Shown one piece after another: positions 1 to 8,248 of a DNA stretch of 23,606 nucleotides; the stretch's first letter is position 1; every line of letters starts with the position of its first letter. Under the pieces are notes generated by a model. That model did not search any database. It saw only the letters and a program-made list of their open reading frames with translations, and was not told the origin of the DNA. A program made the translations under genes and the position numbers. This DNA is from Erysipelotrichaceae bacterium (lineage in GTDB: Bacteria > Bacillota_I > Bacilli_A > Erysipelotrichales > Erysipelotrichaceae): positions 1-23,606 of the forward strand of contig JAFRAB010000036.1 in assembly GCA_017405675.1 (NCBI GenBank). The letters are read 5' to 3'.

Positions 1-87
1 CCTTTTTATTTTGAGTTTGGTTGTCGGACCTTTCTCATTATACTTGGGTGGCTTTTTCTTAACAACGCACGAAGCTACTTCTAGTCT
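1..87. other. Unassigned left-edge segment, possible 3' end of a truncated gene
   Basis: No recognisable gene. On the plus strand, frame 1 is open from the window edge to a TAG at 82-84 (27 residues), and a terminator-like hairpin starts at 88, so this may be the tail of a plus-strand gene. The minus strand is also open from a GTG at 88-90 to the edge, giving a lysine-rich peptide. I cannot choose between them and recognise neither. Confidence 0.25.
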
Positions 88-110
88 CACACGCTTAGCG
101 TGTGGTTTTT
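88..110 (+). terminator. Intrinsic terminator, plus strand
   Basis: A perfect 7-bp stem (CACACGC / GCGTGTG, 88-94 with 98-104) has a TTA loop and is followed by T5 at 106-110. It lies four bases after the stop codon at 82-84, which fits the end of a plus-strand gene entering from the left. Confidence 0.55.
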
Positions 111-134
111 AGTTAGGAGTTTTCACTCCTAACT
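111..134. repeat. Perfect 10-bp inverted repeat between two terminators
   Basis: AGTTAGGAGT (111-120) and ACTCCTAACT (125-134) are perfectly complementary around a four-base loop. It sits between the terminators at 88-110 and 138-168. It may be a backup terminator or an element end; the sequence does not decide. Confidence 0.5.
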
Positions 135-137
135 AAT

Positions 138-168
138 AAAAAATGGAGAACTCAGGTTCTCCATTTTT
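138..168 (-). terminator. Bidirectional intrinsic terminator after nrdD
   Basis: The arms 140-151 and 156-167 form a 12-bp stem around GGAGAAC/GTTCTCC with a four-base loop. There is an A run on the left (U tract for the minus strand) and a T run on the right, so it can work both ways. The nrdD stop codon is at 173-175. Confidence 0.8.
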
Positions 169-172
169 CATG

Positions 173-2530
173 TTAACTTCTGTTAATGTACTTAATGATG
201 TTGGAAGCGTTGGCATACTTCTCATAGCCGTCCTTTGTTACAGCTATCAGTGTAGGAGCCTGGTTGACTTCAAACTTATTGCATTCATCAACATTTTCTT
301 CAGCATCTACGATCGTATATTCAATGCCCTTCTTGCCTAACATGTCTTTTACGATCTTGCAGTTAGGACATGTTTTGGTGGTAAACAGCAGTAATGATTC
401 TGCTTTCTCGCTTTCCTGCTTAACTTCTTTAACAGGCTTTGCTTCTTCCTTGTAGTTACCTAAACCTGCAAAGGCATAAGTCTTACGATCCAGGAATTCC
501 TGAGCCTTGCCCTTATTCCAGTTCTGAACCGGTCTGTAGTAACCGGTAATACGGCTGTAGACTTCAGTAGGACGTCCGCAGTATGGACATACATCTACTT
601 CACCTGACAGATAACCGTGATCGGCACATACTGAATAAGTAGGTGACATTGTGTAATAAGGCAGACGGTAGTTTTCAGCGATCTTTCTTACCAGTGAGGC
701 TGCTGCTTTCCAGTCAGGCAGTCTTTCACCTAAGAAGGCATGGAATACTGTTCCTGAAGTATACAGAGTCTGCAGTTCATCCTGAACATCAAGTGCTGAG
801 AAGATATCATCAGTATAGCCTACTGGCAGATGTGAACTGTTGGTGTAGTATGGATCGCCCATATCGTTAGCAGTCTTGATATTCGGATATTTCTTCTTAT
901 CGATCTTTGCCAGTCTGTAAGATGTGCTTTCAGCTGGTGTAGCTTCCAGGTTATACAGGTCACCGTATTTTTCCTGGTAATCAGATAATCTTTCACGCAT
1001 GAAATTCAGAACGTTAACAGTAAACTTCTGGGTTTCAGGATGAGTCATATCCTTCTGCAGCCAGTTGGCGTTCAGACCGGCTTCATTCATTCCTACCAGA
1101 CCGATTGTTGAGAAATGGTTATTGAATGTTCCCAGGTATCTCTTGGTATATGGATATAAACCGTTTTCCAGTAACTTGGTGATAACATCTCTCTTGATCT
1201 TAAGGCTTCTGGCACTTAAGTCCATGATCTTGCCTAATCTGGCATAGAAGTCTGCTTCATCCTTAGCAAGGTAAGCCAGTCTAGGCATGTTGATGGTAAC
1301 AACGCCTACTGAACCTGTTGATTCGCCTGAACCGAAGAATCCGCCTGATTTCTTTCTTAATTCACGCAGGTCAAGTCTTAAACGGCAGCACATGCTTCTG
1401 ACATCGCTTGGTTCCATATCACTGTTTACATAGTTTGAGAAATATGGAGTACCGTACTTGGCTGTCATTTCAAATAACAGCTTGTTGTTTTCAGTTTCTG
1501 ACCAGTCAAAATCTCTGGTAATTGAATATGTAGGAATAGGATACTGGAAACCACGGCCGTTAGCGTCACCTTCAATCATGATTTCGATGAAGGCCTTATT
1601 GACCATATCCATTTCCTTCTTGCAGTCTTTGTACTTGAAGTCCATTTCCTTGCCGCCAATCAGACATGGCAGTTCAGCCAGGTCATCTGGTACGGTCCAG
1701 TCGAGAGTAACGTTGGTGAATGGTGCCTGTGTGCCCCATCTTGACGGTGTGTTAACACCATAGACAAAGCTCTGAATGCACTGTTTAACTTCATGATAGT
1801 CCAGATTGTCTACCTTTACGAAAGGAGCCAGATAAGTATCAAAGCTTGAGAATGCCTGAGCACCAGCCCATTCGTTCTGCATGATACCTAAGAAGTTAAC
1901 CATCTGGTTACATAATGTTGAAAGGTGCTTTGCAGGTGAAGAAGTGATCTTGCCCGGAACGCCGCCTAAACCTTCAGTAATTAACTGTTTTAAAGACCAG
2001 CCGGCACAATAGCCTGTCAGCATGCTTAAGTCATGGATATGGATATCGCCGTTACGGTGTGCATTGCCGATTTCCTCATCATAAACTTCACTCAGCCAGT
2101 AGTTAGCTGTGATAGCTCCGGAGTTGGAAAGGATCAGACCGCCGACAGAATAGGTAACTGTTGAGTTTTCCTTAACTCTCCAGTCAATGGCCTTTACATA
2201 GCTGTCGACCAGTTCCTTATAGTCAAGCATTGTTTCGCTGACATTTCTTATTTTTTCTCTCTGCTTACGGTAAAGGATATAGCTCTTGGCTACATCATCA
2301 TAACCAGCCTGAATCAGTACTGATTCAGCACTATCCTGAATATCTTCTACTCCAATCAGGTCATCCTTGATTTTAGGTTCAAAATCACTGGTAACCTTCA
2401 GAGCCAGCATGTCAATTGTTGACGGATGATAATTCTTATTTGTTGCTTCAAAAGCTTTGGTGATGGCATCTGCAATTTTCTTTATATCAAACTCTACGAT
2501 TTTGCCATCTCTTTTAACTACTCTGTACAT
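173..2530 (-). CDS. nrdD: Anaerobic ribonucleoside-triphosphate reductase with C-terminal glutaredoxin-like domain
   Basis: Class III ribonucleotide reductase, reducing NTPs to dNTPs with a glycyl radical in the cytoplasm under anoxia. Residues 1-95 look like an ATP-cone (start MYRVVKRDGKIVEF), an allosteric domain. The catalytic barrel follows, with candidate active-site cysteines C175 (YCAGWSL) and C381/C382 (MCCRL). A zinc-site-like cluster is C635, H638, C648, C651. The glycyl radical loop is RITGYY with candidate G663. Residues about 713-785 form a glutaredoxin/thioredoxin-like domain with CPNC at 721-724 and a QAPTL cis-proline-like loop, a probable built-in reductant. At 785 residues it is longer than typical NrdD because of this tail. 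It starts 14 bases after the activase gene; the ribosome site is GGGAAAGGG. Product confidence is high; the electron-donor role of the tail is inferred. Confidence 0.95.
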   Translation of the reverse strand: MYRVVKRDGKIVEFDIKKIADAITKAFEATNKNYHPSTIDMLALKVTSDFEPKIKDDLIGVEDIQDSAESVLIQAGYDDVAKSYILYRKQREKIRNVSETMLDYKELVDSYVKAIDWRVKENSTVTYSVGGLILSNSGAITANYWLSEVYDEEIGNAHRNGDIHIHDLSMLTGYCAGWSLKQLITEGLGGVPGKITSSPAKHLSTLCNQMVNFLGIMQNEWAGAQAFSSFDTYLAPFVKVDNLDYHEVKQCIQSFVYGVNTPSRWGTQAPFTNVTLDWTVPDDLAELPCLIGGKEMDFKYKDCKKEMDMVNKAFIEIMIEGDANGRGFQYPIPTYSITRDFDWSETENNKLLFEMTAKYGTPYFSNYVNSDMEPSDVRSMCCRLRLDLRELRKKSGGFFGSGESTGSVGVVTINMPRLAYLAKDEADFYARLGKIMDLSARSLKIKRDVITKLLENGLYPYTKRYLGTFNNHFSTIGLVGMNEAGLNANWLQKDMTHPETQKFTVNVLNFMRERLSDYQEKYGDLYNLEATPAESTSYRLAKIDKKKYPNIKTANDMGDPYYTNSSHLPVGYTDDIFSALDVQDELQTLYTSGTVFHAFLGERLPDWKAAASLVRKIAENYRLPYYTMSPTYSVCADHGYLSGEVDVCPYCGRPTEVYSRITGYYRPVQNWNKGKAQEFLDRKTYAFAGLGNYKEEAKPVKEVKQESEKAESLLLFTTKTCPNCKIVKDMLGKKGIEYTIVDAEENVDECNKFEVNQAPTLIAVTKDGYEKYANASNIIKYINRS

Positions 2531-2544
2531 ATTATTCCCTTTCC

Positions 2545-3684
2545 CTATTTTACTCCTCTTAATTCAACCACCGGTACATACTTCGCTACCTCGTCCCTTA
2601 ACTCACACATCTCTTCCTTGGTATATGAAGTATATCCCTGTTCGATGCATCTGCCGCTGTCAACAAACTGCTGCAGATAGTAATGCTTACATCCTTTAAT
2701 CATTTTGCCGATAGCTGCCATATCTTCTTTGGTATGAAGTTCTCTGACAACTGTCGTCCTGAATTCATAGTCGACGACATCGCTCATTAAATACTTGATT
2801 GTCTTTCTGATCTGATCAGCCTTGAAATTGATTTCAGGTAAACCTACTGTTGCCGGATACTTGGCTAATGGCGCCTTTATATCCATGGCAACATAATCAA
2901 TCAGTCCTTCATCGATCAGCTCTTTAAGTTTGTCCGGATAATAACCGTTTGTGTCCAGTTTCACTTTAAATCCCAGATTTCTGATTTCAATGATGAAATC
3001 CTTCAAGCCCTTCTGCAACAGCGGTTCACCACCGGTGATAGCCACGGCATCAAGTGTACCCTGACGCTTACGCAGCAGATCAAATACGCTTTCAGGACTC
3101 ATGAACTCAAAATTCTCAGGAATGAATACCAGATCACGGTTATGACAGAATGGACATTTCATGTTGCAGCCTGCCGTAAATACCGTGCAGGAAACATGAC
3201 CCGGATAATCCAGCAATGTCAGTTTCTGTAAGCCGCCAAGGCGCAATTGACTGTAGCTCTCTTCAGGTGCAATGTCATGAGCGTTATCAGTCATTAACTG
3301 CATCTGGGTCTCAACTGCTTCATTATCAAGTCCGTTCATAAGCTGGTTGCAGCACTCATTACGGATCTCATAGAGATTGTTGATAATGTCCCTGGTCTTC
3401 TTGGTCGTATATAATCGCTTAACTCTCTTATCAGCATCGTCTGTCTGTATCGTGATATAATCCTGTTCGACAAGCCTCTGTAGATTCTTGGTTGTAGTGC
3501 CCTTGTCAAAATCCGCTATCAGCGTGAGCTGCTGCATGGTAATGCCTTCATGCTCATTAATCAGAAGCAGGAAAATCATCTGGCCTGAACCTATGCCATA
3601 CTGTGCGAGGTGTCGGTCAAAATACTTCTGAGTGTAGCGATACAAAACAGAAATGTTAATTAAGAAATTATTCTGATTGTGCAT
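2545..3684 (-). CDS. nrdG: MarR-type DNA-binding domain fused to NrdG-type radical-SAM activase
   Basis: Residues about 1-140 look like a MarR-family winged helix: helical start, a helix-turn-helix around residues 48-75 (TMQQLTLIADFDKGTTTKNL), and a wing containing DADKRVKRLY. Residues about 148-379 are an anaerobic NTP-reductase activase of the NrdG2 kind. They open with GGLQKLTLLDYPG, carry the iron-sulfur motif C173-x3-C177-x2-C180, and have GGEP at 218-221. The activase would use S-adenosylmethionine to install the glycyl radical on NrdD, encoded next. Free-standing NrdG2 proteins usually begin near GGLQKL, so about 145 residues are added. The frame is open throughout and no internal ATG has a convincing ribosome site; AAAGGGG precedes the first ATG. 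The domain calls are strong; DNA binding and autoregulation are inferred. Confidence 0.88.
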   Translation of the reverse strand: MHNQNNFLINISVLYRYTQKYFDRHLAQYGIGSGQMIFLLLINEHEGITMQQLTLIADFDKGTTTKNLQRLVEQDYITIQTDDADKRVKRLYTTKKTRDIINNLYEIRNECCNQLMNGLDNEAVETQMQLMTDNAHDIAPEESYSQLRLGGLQKLTLLDYPGHVSCTVFTAGCNMKCPFCHNRDLVFIPENFEFMSPESVFDLLRKRQGTLDAVAITGGEPLLQKGLKDFIIEIRNLGFKVKLDTNGYYPDKLKELIDEGLIDYVAMDIKAPLAKYPATVGLPEINFKADQIRKTIKYLMSDVVDYEFRTTVVRELHTKEDMAAIGKMIKGCKHYYLQQFVDSGRCIEQGYTSYTKEEMCELRDEVAKYVPVVELRGVK

Positions 3685-3696
3685 AAAACCCCTTTA

Positions 3697-3710
3697 GTTG
3701 GAAATCCAAC
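3697..3710. promoter_or_regulatory. Palindrome GTTGGAAATCCAAC, candidate operator for the MarR-NrdG fusion
   Basis: Perfect 6-bp inverted repeat with a two-base spacer, between the predicted transcription start (near 3716) and the ribosome binding site of the fusion gene. MarR proteins are dimers that bind short palindromes, and a site just after the start would block initiation or early elongation. Which protein binds is inferred. Confidence 0.5.
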
Positions 3711-3713
3711 CTT

Positions 3714-3761
3714 CTACAAAATATTGTATATTATTTAATATGAAATATCCATATAAATAAC
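3714..3761. promoter_or_regulatory. Pair of NrdR-box-like sequences over the nrd promoter
   Basis: CAAAATATTG (3717-3726) matches the NrdR-box core CWATATATWG, as I recall it, at 9 of 10 positions. A weaker second core, CCATATAAAT (3749-3758), matches 7 of 10. They are 32 bp apart, the three-turn spacing usual for NrdR box pairs, and overlap the predicted -10 and -35. The region is very AT-rich, so chance matches are a real concern. Confidence 0.35.
3723..3751 (-). promoter_or_regulatory. Predicted nrd operon promoter
   Basis: Minus-strand -10 TACAAT (3723-3728) and -35 TGGATA (3746-3751, 4 of 6 to TTGACA) with a 17-bp spacer. The predicted start near 3716 leaves a leader of about 32 bases holding the palindrome and the AAAGGGG ribosome site. 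Confidence 0.5.
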
Positions 3762-3856
3762 TGAAAAAATAATGAAAATTTCAGTCATTTTGCACCTTGA
3801 AAAAGTGTATTTTTTCACATATTGAATCATGCATATTTCACCGTTTTTGTCCACAC

Positions 3857-3886
3857 AAAAAACAGATTTTTGCTGTGAAAAATCTG
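3857..3886 (-). terminator. Intrinsic terminator after the ApbE-like gene
   Basis: On the minus strand CAGATTTTT and AAAAATCTG form a 9-bp stem (3863-3871 / 3878-3886) with a six-base loop, followed by T6. It lies 11 bases beyond the stop codon of the gene ending at 3898 and separates it from nrd. Confidence 0.8.
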
Positions 3887-3897
3887 CCCTTTATTTC

Positions 3898-5112
3898 CTA
3901 ATGTAAGGTGTATTTTATGCCATTTTTATCAAAGAGATCTCTCAGTTTAACAACACTGTCATTATGGTATATTTCCCTGTTTATGGTAAATACACTGTAT
4001 ATACCGGCATCCCTCAGACCGTATGCTGCATCTGCTGAAAAATCAGAAGTTATGTAACAGTCAACGCTGTTGAGTACTATATCCAGACAGCTGCTGTCAT
4101 ACGAATATACAACAAGATCATTCAGTGCGCTCCTGCTCAAGCCGTCTTCATAATCAACATAGCCGTTTACGGTATTGCCATTACTGTACTGGTAATAATA
4201 ATCCGTTAAACAGTCGTTAAGAGAATAGCTGTGATATGAAACCATGCTTAACGGTTTATCATAATCCATTGTTGCCACATCTCTGATGACATTGTCTTCC
4301 CTGTCATAAATATATGTTGAGAATACATCACCGCTGTCATCCAGACGAACGGCATATCCATCATTGCTGGTAATATATCCTTTGGTAAGTCCATTGTTTC
4401 TTAATTCACTGACAACCATGTCCGTAATGATTGCATTACGATACCAGTAGAAATCAACGAAACTTTCTATTCCGTTTTCCTCTGCAAATCTGAGATATTC
4501 ATCTGAAATCACAAGTTCAACTCTGTTATTGCCTTTCAGCTGTAAGGTCACCTGATCACTGTCATGAACATAAGACAGTACTTCGCTGAAATAGTTTTGA
4601 AGTTCCGTATTGTTAAAAGGATTCAGTTCAACAGTTTCATAATCTTCACTGCACATAAACAGCTTAGTATATTCACTGTAAATCGGCGCCAGCAGATAGG
4701 ATCTGTTATCATGTTTTTCAAACTGTTCAAAAACATGATACAGTTCAGGTTCGATTTCAATTTCCTTATTTGGGTTCTGATTAATATAATAGATATTTCT
4801 GTAAAGCCGGGATTCTTCCATACCGAAGATGCCGTATGCTTTTTTCATGACATCGGTATAAACCAATGTTACCTGGCGGAAATCGGCATTCGCATTTTTG
4901 CCAAGATTATACTGAAGATTAAACTCACCTGAAATAGGCGTATTTTCATTAGTATATATCTGTTCCCAACCACTCTGACGGGACATATAACTGATTATGC
5001 CATATGAAAAGAAACCTACAGCCAGTACGAGCAAAAGGATTACGATACGTAATCTTTTTTTAGGGTTCTCGATATTTTTCAGTTCATATGTTTCTTCTTT
5101 TTTCTTTTTCAT
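3898..5112 (-). CDS. Membrane-anchored protein resembling a degenerate ApbE (FAD:protein FMN transferase) fold
   Basis: A 404-residue protein with a lysine-rich N-terminus, one membrane helix at about 22-43, and a predicted extracytoplasmic remainder. The layout recalls ApbE: NIYYINQNPNKEIEIEPELY (about 106-125) resembles the ApbE segment where 'IN' and small residues precede 'spEL', and NDLVVYSYDSSCLDIVLNSV (about 331-350) resembles the 'tViap.s..aDalsT' segment. The usual flavin/metal motif (LGGIAKGYA type) is replaced by YWYRNAIITDMVV, and HIIDP is not recognisable, so it is probably not a flavin transferase. I chose the ATG at 5110-5112 (MKKKK) over one six codons upstream. Neither has a good ribosome site, and the start lies at the edge of the opp terminator. 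That it is a gene is near certain; the ApbE link is moderate. Confidence 0.6.
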   Translation of the reverse strand: MKKKKEETYELKNIENPKKRLRIVILLLVLAVGFFSYGIISYMSRQSGWEQIYTNENTPISGEFNLQYNLGKNANADFRQVTLVYTDVMKKAYGIFGMEESRLYRNIYYINQNPNKEIEIEPELYHVFEQFEKHDNRSYLLAPIYSEYTKLFMCSEDYETVELNPFNNTELQNYFSEVLSYVHDSDQVTLQLKGNNRVELVISDEYLRFAEENGIESFVDFYWYRNAIITDMVVSELRNNGLTKGYITSNDGYAVRLDDSGDVFSTYIYDREDNVIRDVATMDYDKPLSMVSYHSYSLNDCLTDYYYQYSNGNTVNGYVDYEDGLSRSALNDLVVYSYDSSCLDIVLNSVDCYITSDFSADAAYGLRDAGIYSVFTINREIYHNDSVVKLRDLFDKNGIKYTLH

Positions 5113-5145
5113 AAAACAAAACCGCCACATCTATTATGCAGCGGT
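5113..5145 (-). terminator. Intrinsic terminator of the opp operon
   Basis: ACCGCTGCA / TGTGGCGGT (5137-5145 with 5121-5129, two G-U pairs) forms a stem with a seven-base loop. The minus strand then reads TTTGTTTT, just after the oppF stop codon (5153-5155). The U tract runs directly into the ATG of the next gene. Confidence 0.75.
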
Positions 5146-5152
5146 CTTTCAC

Positions 5153-6478
5153 TTAAATCAATGATAATACTAACAGTATTACGAAGATCACAATTACTAC
5201 AGCCAGGAATATCAGACCATAGATAGATCCCTTCTTGCACTGCTTGTAGTTACGGATGTAATTCTTGCTGCGGTAAATTGCTGCGGCAAGTAATCCCAAT
5301 AACGGCAGGAAGAATGAGATGACAGCCAGCCATACAGAACCTGTATCGCCGACTGGACGATCCAGAATATAGTCGCCGCTGGCCATTTTGACGTTTTCGT
5401 CTACTTTCCGCTTAGCTGCGTTTAATCTGGCAAGTTCTTCTTCATCCTTAGCTATGGTAATTGACTTGATTACCTCATTGGATTCTCTTCTTCTCTTATA
5501 TTCCTCAATTTCCTTCTTGTTACCGTAGATGTAATGCTCATGTCCGATGCAAACCAGTTCAGGCTTGTCTTCAGAATAATCATGCATTGTCGGGTCATAT
5601 GTATATAAGACCTTCATCTTTTCCAGCTTAGGGTCAGGAATTGGAATAGCTGAAATCAGTGAGTGTGTATATGGATGTAACGGGTAATCAAACAGTTCCT
5701 GTGTAGGAGCGATTTCCACGATATCACCCTTGTAGATTACTGCGATATGATCTGAAATGTATCTTACGATAGACAGGTCATGGGCAATAAACAGATATGT
5801 TAATCCGATATCTTTCTGGAATTTCTTCAGCAGGTTCAGGATCTGAGCACGGATAGAAACGTCCAATGCAGAGATAGGTTCATCTGCTACAACGAATTCA
5901 GGTTCCATTACCATGGCACGGGCTAAGCCGATACGCTGTCTCTGTCCACCAGAGAACTCATGTGGATAACGGGTCAGATGTTCAGGCAGCAGACCTACTT
6001 CATTAATGATTTTTTCAACCTTAGCTACACGGTCAGCTTCGTTTTCAAATAATCCGAAGTTATATAGACCTTCTGAAATAATGTAGTCAACAGTTGCACG
6101 TTCATTTAATGATGCAGCCGGATCCTGGAATACCATCTGCAGATTTCTGATAACTGCACGGTCAAGTTCTCTAGGAATCTTTCCTGAAATTCTGACGCCT
6201 TTATACAGTATTTCGCCTGCAGATAATGGATTAACTCTTATGACAGCTCTGCCAATAGTGGTCTTTCCGGAACCGGATTCACCAACTAATGAGAAAGTCT
6301 CACCTTTTAAAATCTTGAAGCTGGCATTTTTTACAGCCTCAACTTTCGAATCACCCTTACCGAATGTAATGTCTACATTCTTTAATTCAACCAATACTTC
6401 ATTGCCGTTTTCATCAAGCGGTCCGTGTTCAGGGAATTGTGACACAGTAACCTTTTTAACTTTTTGTTCTTTTGCCAT
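5153..6478 (-). CDS. oppF: Oligopeptide ABC transporter ATPase OppF/AmiF with two C-terminal membrane helices
   Basis: One of two ATPases powering peptide import. Residues 28-290 form the ABC domain: Walker A GESGSGKT (66-73), Q-loop [10 protein letters not shown], signature SGGQRQR (from 176), Walker B VVADE (196-200), H-loop H233. The Opp-specific region follows ([16 protein letters not shown]). After a charged stretch, residues about 375-441 hold two hydrophobic helices (about 381-401 and 418-440) split by a basic loop. This is odd for an ATPase, which normally docks on the permeases from the cytoplasm. At 441 residues it is well above the roughly 310 of typical OppF. The ribosome site GGGAGGGAG is 13 bases after oppD. 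Last gene of the operon. Confidence 0.95.
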   Translation of the reverse strand: MAKEQKVKKVTVSQFPEHGPLDENGNEVLVELKNVDITFGKGDSKVEAVKNASFKILKGETFSLVGESGSGKTTIGRAVIRVNPLSAGEILYKGVRISGKIPRELDRAVIRNLQMVFQDPAASLNERATVDYIISEGLYNFGLFENEADRVAKVEKIINEVGLLPEHLTRYPHEFSGGQRQRIGLARAMVMEPEFVVADEPISALDVSIRAQILNLLKKFQKDIGLTYLFIAHDLSIVRYISDHIAVIYKGDIVEIAPTQELFDYPLHPYTHSLISAIPIPDPKLEKMKVLYTYDPTMHDYSEDKPELVCIGHEHYIYGNKKEIEEYKRRRESNEVIKSITIAKDEEELARLNAAKRKVDENVKMASGDYILDRPVGDTGSVWLAVISFFLPLLGLLAAAIYRSKNYIRNYKQCKKGSIYGLIFLAVVIVIFVILLVLSLI

Positions 6479-6491
6479 AATTCTCCCTCCC

Positions 6492-8237
6492 TTAGATATT
6501 CATTGAATCGATCAGTTTTTCATGGATGTTTTCTATGATCTTTGGTTTCTCAATCTTAGGAGCGCGAGGGTCCAGCAGCCAGGTTTTGGCATAGTGGGTC
6601 TCAGTAACCTTGAACATAGGTGCTTCTTCCAATGTGTCGATCTTCAGTGAGTATGGATTTCTTGGTGCAAATGCATCACCGACAATCTTGTTGTACAGTG
6701 AAGGAGGAGTACCGGTAATTGAATACAGCTCGGTATCTTTCTGTGCCAGCTGTGGCAGTGATGACAGTAATGCCCAGGTATATGGATGCTTAGGGTCATA
6801 GAAGACTTCTTCAGCAGTTCCAAGTTCAATTAACTGACCGGCATATAATACTGCTACTCTGTCAGCAACGTTGGCAACAACACCAAGGTCATGTGTAATA
6901 AACACGATTGTGTAATTGTATTCTTTCTTCAGATCTTTGATAAGCTGCAGGATCTGAGCCTGAATGGTAACGTCCAATGCTGTTGTAGGTTCGTCACAGA
7001 TCAGGATCTTAGGCTGACAGCTTAAAGCAATAGCGATAACTATTCTCTGTCTCATACCGCCTGAATACTGGAACGGATAATCCTCAAATCTGTTTTCAGC
7101 GTTAGGGATTCCAACCTTTTTCATTAACTCCAGAGCTTTTTCTCTGGCTTCAACTTCACCGATATTCTGGTGTTTCATGATTACAGATGAAATCTGCTTG
7201 CCAATAGTAATGATTGGGTTTAGTGAAGTCATTGGGTCCTGGAATACAGTTGCGATCTTCTGACCACGGATCTGTGTCCAGTCATCAGCATATTTGATCT
7301 TTGCCAGGTTCAGTACACATTCACCATGATATTTCTTATTATCCTCATCAAGATACTTTACATAGAGGACTTCTTCATCGAAGACTTCTCTGCGCACTTC
7401 AGGATTTGACAGATCCAAGCCCTTTTCCATGGCTTCCTTAATAGACTTTAATACCAGTCTTACAGCTTTTTCACGTTTGAATCTGGTATAACGTCCAACT
7501 GACAGATAGATTTCCTTAGCTATCAGTTCATTTCTTTCCTTAACATCAGCAGGAACTTCCTTGGAAGTCTCTTCCTTGTACTGAGCAGAAAGTCTGGCCA
7601 TTTCCTTCTCGTAATAGCTATTGAATTCTGTATCATTCTTGGCAGCTTCCTTACGGGCTTTGACAGCTTCTTTCTTTTCATTCTGCTTCTGCTTGATATC
7701 AGCATCCATCTGCTTCAGTTCAGCAGTGATCTGCTTGATTTCTTCCTTGTCCTTCTTTGGATCAAGGACCATGCGGTAATTACTCTTTTCAGTTCTTTCG
7801 AAAACCATCCGATCGAGTTCTTCGGACATTTTGTTTTCTTCCTCTTCTGTGAGTAATCCCTTTCTGGTCTTTTCTTCTTCCAGTGCTTTCATAGCCAGGA
7901 AAGTCTTGCTTCCCGGTTCAAGCTTGGAATATTCATTTAATTTTGCCAGAGAATTGGCAATTATCTTCTTTCCTGCATCATTAACAGGAACATATGTATC
8001 CTCAAGATCGTCATTGAAAATGATATCACCATTTGCGATAAAACCATTTTCATCAAGCATGCCGGCAAATGTCTTTGTAAATACTGACTTGCCTGATCCT
8101 GATTCGCCAACGATTGCGATTGATTCGTTTTCGTAAATATCCAGTGAAATACCACGGATAGCCGTTAAGATACGGCTACGTACACGGAACTTGACTTCAA
8201 GATCCCTGACAGATAATAATACTTTCTTTTCTTCCAT
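6492..8237 (-). CDS. oppD: Oligopeptide ABC transporter ATPase OppD/AmiE with large charged insertion
   Basis: Partner ATPase of OppF. Walker A is GESGSGKS (44-51), but the Q-loop ([12 protein letters not shown]333) lies 280 residues further on instead of about 45. Signature YSGGMRQR (391-398), Walker B ILICDE (411-416) and H449 follow at normal spacing, then the Opp-type C-terminus ([21 protein letters not shown]). The insertion is about residues 78-320, very rich in K, E and Q, with a likely coiled coil near 160-225. It splits the ABC core between the GDIIF strand and the [10 protein letters not shown] strand. Catalytic motifs look intact, so the enzyme should work. Total 581 residues against about 340-360 usual. 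The ribosome site AGGAGG is 8 bases upstream; oppC ends 11 bases before. Confidence 0.95.
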   Translation of the reverse strand: MEEKKVLLSVRDLEVKFRVRSRILTAIRGISLDIYENESIAIVGESGSGKSVFTKTFAGMLDENGFIANGDIIFNDDLEDTYVPVNDAGKKIIANSLAKLNEYSKLEPGSKTFLAMKALEEEKTRKGLLTEEEENKMSEELDRMVFERTEKSNYRMVLDPKKDKEEIKQITAELKQMDADIKQKQNEKKEAVKARKEAAKNDTEFNSYYEKEMARLSAQYKEETSKEVPADVKERNELIAKEIYLSVGRYTRFKREKAVRLVLKSIKEAMEKGLDLSNPEVRREVFDEEVLYVKYLDEDNKKYHGECVLNLAKIKYADDWTQIRGQKIATVFQDPMTSLNPIITIGKQISSVIMKHQNIGEVEAREKALELMKKVGIPNAENRFEDYPFQYSGGMRQRIVIAIALSCQPKILICDEPTTALDVTIQAQILQLIKDLKKEYNYTIVFITHDLGVVANVADRVAVLYAGQLIELGTAEEVFYDPKHPYTWALLSSLPQLAQKDTELYSITGTPPSLYNKIVGDAFAPRNPYSLKIDTLEEAPMFKVTETHYAKTWLLDPRAPKIEKPKIIENIHEKLIDSMNI

Positions 8238-8248
8238 ATTATTACCTC

